6,956 nt of DNA from Pseudonocardia sp. GTDB lineage: Bacteria > Actinomycetota > Actinomycetes > Mycobacteriales > Pseudonocardiaceae. Where the stretch lies: NCBI GenBank assembly GCA_030453005.1, contig JAKDLE010000148.1, positions 1-6,956 on the forward strand, given 5' to 3'. Below the pieces are notes generated by a model. That model was not told the DNA's origin. It did not search any database and saw nothing but the letters and a program-made list of their open reading frames with translations. Positions 4,596-6,956 of this stretch are shown in pieces; the first letter of the stretch is position 1, and every line of letters begins with the position of its first letter. The position numbers and the translations under genes were made by a program.

Positions 4596-6956
4596 ATGGC
4601 CGAGGCACCGAGGGGCCCGCGGCTGGTCGGGCGGGTGGCGGAGCTGGCCCGTCTCACCGGGCGCCTCGACGTCACCGCCGCGGGCCACGGCGGCTTCGTG
4701 CTGATCTCCGGCGAGCCCGGGATCGGGAAGAGCCTGCTGGCCGCGGCCACCGCCGAGCTCGCCGAACGCCGCGACTTCGACGTCCGATGGGGCCGCTGCG
4801 CGGAGACCGACGGCGCACCCCCGTTCTGGCCGTGGATGCAGGTACTCACCGGGATCGGCGACGACCCCGCATCGGAGCCGTTGCTCACCGTCGCCACACC
4901 CGCCGACGCCGACCGCTTCCGGCTGTTCGACAGCGTGTCGCGGGTACTCGGACAGGCGGCGTCCACCCGCCCGGTGCTGGTGCTGTTGGACGACCTGCAC
5001 CGGGCCGATGCGGCCTCGCTCGCGTTGCTCCGCTTCGTCGTCCCGGCGCTGGGGCGCACCCGGATGCTCGTGCTCGGAAGCTATCGGCACACCGAGGTTC
5101 CCCCCGCCCATCCGCTCAGCAGGCTGCTGGGCGAGGTCGCCGGAGACCTCACCGTCGAGCTCGTCGAGCTCAGCGGTCTGTCTCGCGCCGCCACCGCCGA
5201 GCTCGTCGCCGAGGTGGCGGGGTCCGACAGCGTGACCGACGTCGACCAGGTGCACCGGCGCACCGGCGGGAACCCGTTCTTCCTCACCGAGTTGCTCCGG
5301 CTGGGGACGAGCACCGGATCGCGGGTCCCGTCGACGATCGGGGCGGCGGTCCGGGCACGGGTGCTGCGGCTCCCCACAGAGACCCGTGACCTGCTCACCG
5401 TGGCCGCGGTGCTCGGCCGCGACATCGATGCGGATCTGCTGGCCCGGGTCGCCGACCGACCGCTCCTCGCCGTGCTCGCCGCGCTCGCCCCCGCCGTGGA
5501 GTCCGGGTTCGTCACCGATCACGAGGGCGCGACGAGCTACCGGTTCGTCCACATCCTGGTGCAGCAGACGCTGTACGCGGAGCAGCCCGAGGACCGCCGC
5601 GTCCTGCTGCACGACCGCGTCGTCTCCGCGCTGCAGAGCGGGGCGGGCCCGGGACCGGACGGCGGCGATTCGGCCACCACCGCGCTCGTGGCCCATCACG
5701 CCGGGCTCGCCGTGGGCGTGCCCGGCGGCCGGGAACGCGCGTTGGCGACGGCGTGGGCCGCCGCGCGGGCGGCCGACCGGCTGGCCGACGAACAGGCCGC
5801 TGACTGGTACGGGCGCGCGCTGCGGTCGGGGCCCTCCGAGGACGAGCGTGCGGACCTGCTGCTGGGTCTCGGACGCTCCGCGGGGCGAGCGGGTCGGACG
5901 GAGGACGCGCGACGGGCGTTCGAGGAGGCATGGGCACTGGCACGGGGCGCGGGACGGCCCGACCGCTTCGTCCGGGCCGCGCTGGGCCTGGGTGAGGTGG
6001 TGGTGTCGGCGGGGACGGTGGACACCGGACTCGTCCGCATGCTGGAGCGGACGCTCGACGCGCTGAGCCCGGACGCGCGTGACGAGCGGGTGCGGCTCTC
6101 GGCCCGGCTCGCCACCGAGTTGTACTGGGGGGCAGGCCTGGCCAGGGCCCGTCGCATCGCCGCGAGGACGGTCGTCGACGCCCGCGAGCTGGGCGACACC
6201 CCCGCGCTGGCCGCCGCGCTGGCCGCGCACCAGTTCGTTCTCCGTGGCCCGGACGACCTCGACCGGCGGCTGCGGATCGGCACCGAACTGGTCGGCAGAG
6301 CCATCGAGCTCGGCGACGACGAGCTGGAGCTCACGGCCCGCCGCATGCTGATCCCGGACCTCCTGCAGACCGAGCCGGTGGTGGCCGACGGCGAGATGGG
6401 TGCGCTGGCCGACCTCGCCGCCACCAGCCGCCGTCCGCTCGCCCGCTGGTACCTCCTGCTGTTCCGGGCGGCCCGGGCGATCATGGCAGGCGATGCGGCG
6501 GCCTCCGAGCTGGTCGGGGACGCGCTGGCCCTCGGCAGGCGCATCCGCGTCCAGCCCGCGCCGGTCTACGCCTGCGGCCAACGGTTCGTCCTGCTCCGCC
6601 AGCTCGGCAGGCTGGGCGAGATCGAGGACGAGCTCCGCCGGCTCGCCGCCCGCTATCCGGTACTGGCCACGTTCCGCTGCCAGCTCGCGCTGCTGCTCGC
6701 CGAGGGAGGGCGCACCACGGAGGCGGGCGCCCTCCTGCACGAGCTGTCCGAGGACGGTTGCGTCGCGCTGCCTCCGGACTCGCTGTGGTTGGCGAACGTG
6801 GGGATCCTCGCCGAGGTCGCGGCCCTGCTCGACGACGCCGAGCGCGCCGCGATGCTGGGCGCGCTGCTCGCTCCGCACCGCGGACGGGTCGCGATGCTCG
6901 GTGTCCCGGTCTGGTGCGGTGCCGTCGACCGCCCTCTCGCGATGACCGCGGCCGCG
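4596..6956 (+). CDS. Large AAA-type signalling ATPase, probable LuxR-family (LAL) regulator, C-terminus cut off
   Basis: 787 codons are visible and the frame is open to the right edge. The N-terminus has the AAA_16-like ATPase of LAL/LuxR and related STAND regulators: PRLVGRVAEL (8-17), Walker A GEPGIGKS (39-46), Walker B PVLVLLDDLHRAD (126-138), a sensor-like LVLGSYRHTEV (158-168), TGGNPFFLTELLR (223-235), and YRFVHILVQQTLY (315-327) followed by an Arg/Leu/His segment. From about 380 onward it is Ala/Leu/Arg-rich helical repeat of tetratricopeptide character (for example ADWYGRALRSG and AFEEAWALARGAG). Near the edge, LGALLAPHRGRVAMLGVPVWCG resembles the late part of such proteins. In the LAL family a LuxR helix-turn-helix usually ends the protein, but that part is not in the window, so DNA binding is inference. 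The ATG at 4596 is preferred: the in-frame ATG at 4533 would add 21 residues with much weaker third-position G/C bias, and neither has a good ribosome binding site. Confidence 0.88.
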   Translation, partial: MAEAPRGPRLVGRVAELARLTGRLDVTAAGHGGFVLISGEPGIGKSLLAAATAELAERRDFDVRWGRCAETDGAPPFWPWMQVLTGIGDDPASEPLLTVATPADADRFRLFDSVSRVLGQAASTRPVLVLLDDLHRADAASLALLRFVVPALGRTRMLVLGSYRHTEVPPAHPLSRLLGEVAGDLTVELVELSGLSRAATAELVAEVAGSDSVTDVDQVHRRTGGNPFFLTELLRLGTSTGSRVPSTIGAAVRARVLRLPTETRDLLTVAAVLGRDIDADLLARVADRPLLAVLAALAPAVESGFVTDHEGATSYRFVHILVQQTLYAEQPEDRRVLLHDRVVSALQSGAGPGPDGGDSATTALVAHHAGLAVGVPGGRERALATAWAAARAADRLADEQAADWYGRALRSGPSEDERADLLLGLGRSAGRAGRTEDARRAFEEAWALARGAGRPDRFVRAALGLGEVVVSAGTVDTGLVRMLERTLDALSPDARDERVRLSARLATELYWGAGLARARRIAARTVVDARELGDTPALAAALAAHQFVLRGPDDLDRRLRIGTELVGRAIELGDDELELTARRMLIPDLLQTEPVVADGEMGALADLAATSRRPLARWYLLLFRAARAIMAGDAAASELVGDALALGRRIRVQPAPVYACGQRFVLLRQLGRLGEIEDELRRLAARYPVLATFRCQLALLLAEGGRTTEAGALLHELSEDGCVALPPDSLWLANVGILAEVAALLDDAERAAMLGALLAPHRGRVAMLGVPVWCGAVDRPLAMTAAA

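Noticed and set aside
4143..6878. A minus-strand open frame of about 911 codons opposite the large ATPase gene
   Set aside because: The plus-strand frame encodes a protein with clear Walker A and B motifs and strong third-position G/C bias; the antisense product is compositionally biased and motif-free.
1..6956. CRISPR arrays, tRNA or rRNA genes, insertion sequences, phage or toxin-antitoxin genes
   Set aside because: No regularly spaced direct repeats, structural RNA signatures, transposase motifs or attachment-site repeats were seen; the window is almost fully occupied by the listed genes.

Overview
The window is very GC-rich DNA with almost exclusively G or C at third codon positions. It carries the actinobacterial gene order ruvC-ruvA-ruvB-yajC-secD, and the proteins resemble mycobacterial ones from memory. 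Together these point to a high-GC actinomycete, possibly of the Pseudonocardia/Amycolatopsis group. The genus is inference; no search was run.

Layout. Positions 1-3503 (minus strand, read right to left) hold ruvC, ruvA and ruvB, which encode the Holliday-junction resolvase and branch-migration motor, then yajC and the first 220 codons of secD, which belong to the Sec translocase auxiliary complex. secD runs off the left edge. Every gene junction in this cluster has a spacer of 51-87 bp, and each spacer holds a palindrome. Two are LexA/SOS boxes (GAAC-N4-GTTC), one just upstream of ruvC and one, a perfect 14-bp palindrome, just upstream of ruvA. A 61-bp imperfect palindrome with perfect 14-bp arms fills most of the ruvA-ruvB spacer and abuts the ruvB ribosome binding site. 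Smaller hairpins lie between ruvB and yajC and between yajC and secD.

Positions 3504-3667 are a spacer with the ruvC SOS promoter region and a GC-rich inverted repeat. Positions 3668-4207 (minus) encode a small P-loop NTPase/kinase of the adenylate-kinase-like type. It is transcribed divergently, across a 46-bp gap, from a plus-strand pair: a 91-residue protein of unknown function (4254-4529) and a large AAA-type signalling ATPase (4596 to the right edge, 787 codons visible) of the kind found in LuxR-type (LAL) regulators.

How they work together. RuvABC form one DNA-repair machine, and the two SOS boxes suggest that ruvC and ruvAB can each be induced by DNA damage. YajC and SecD act at the membrane in protein export and are probably co-transcribed by conserved gene order rather than by function. 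The right-hand genes have no evident functional link to the Ruv/Sec block. Most of the window is ordinary conserved core. The items worth a second look are the paired SOS boxes and the ruvA-ruvB palindromic element, not a new multi-gene system.
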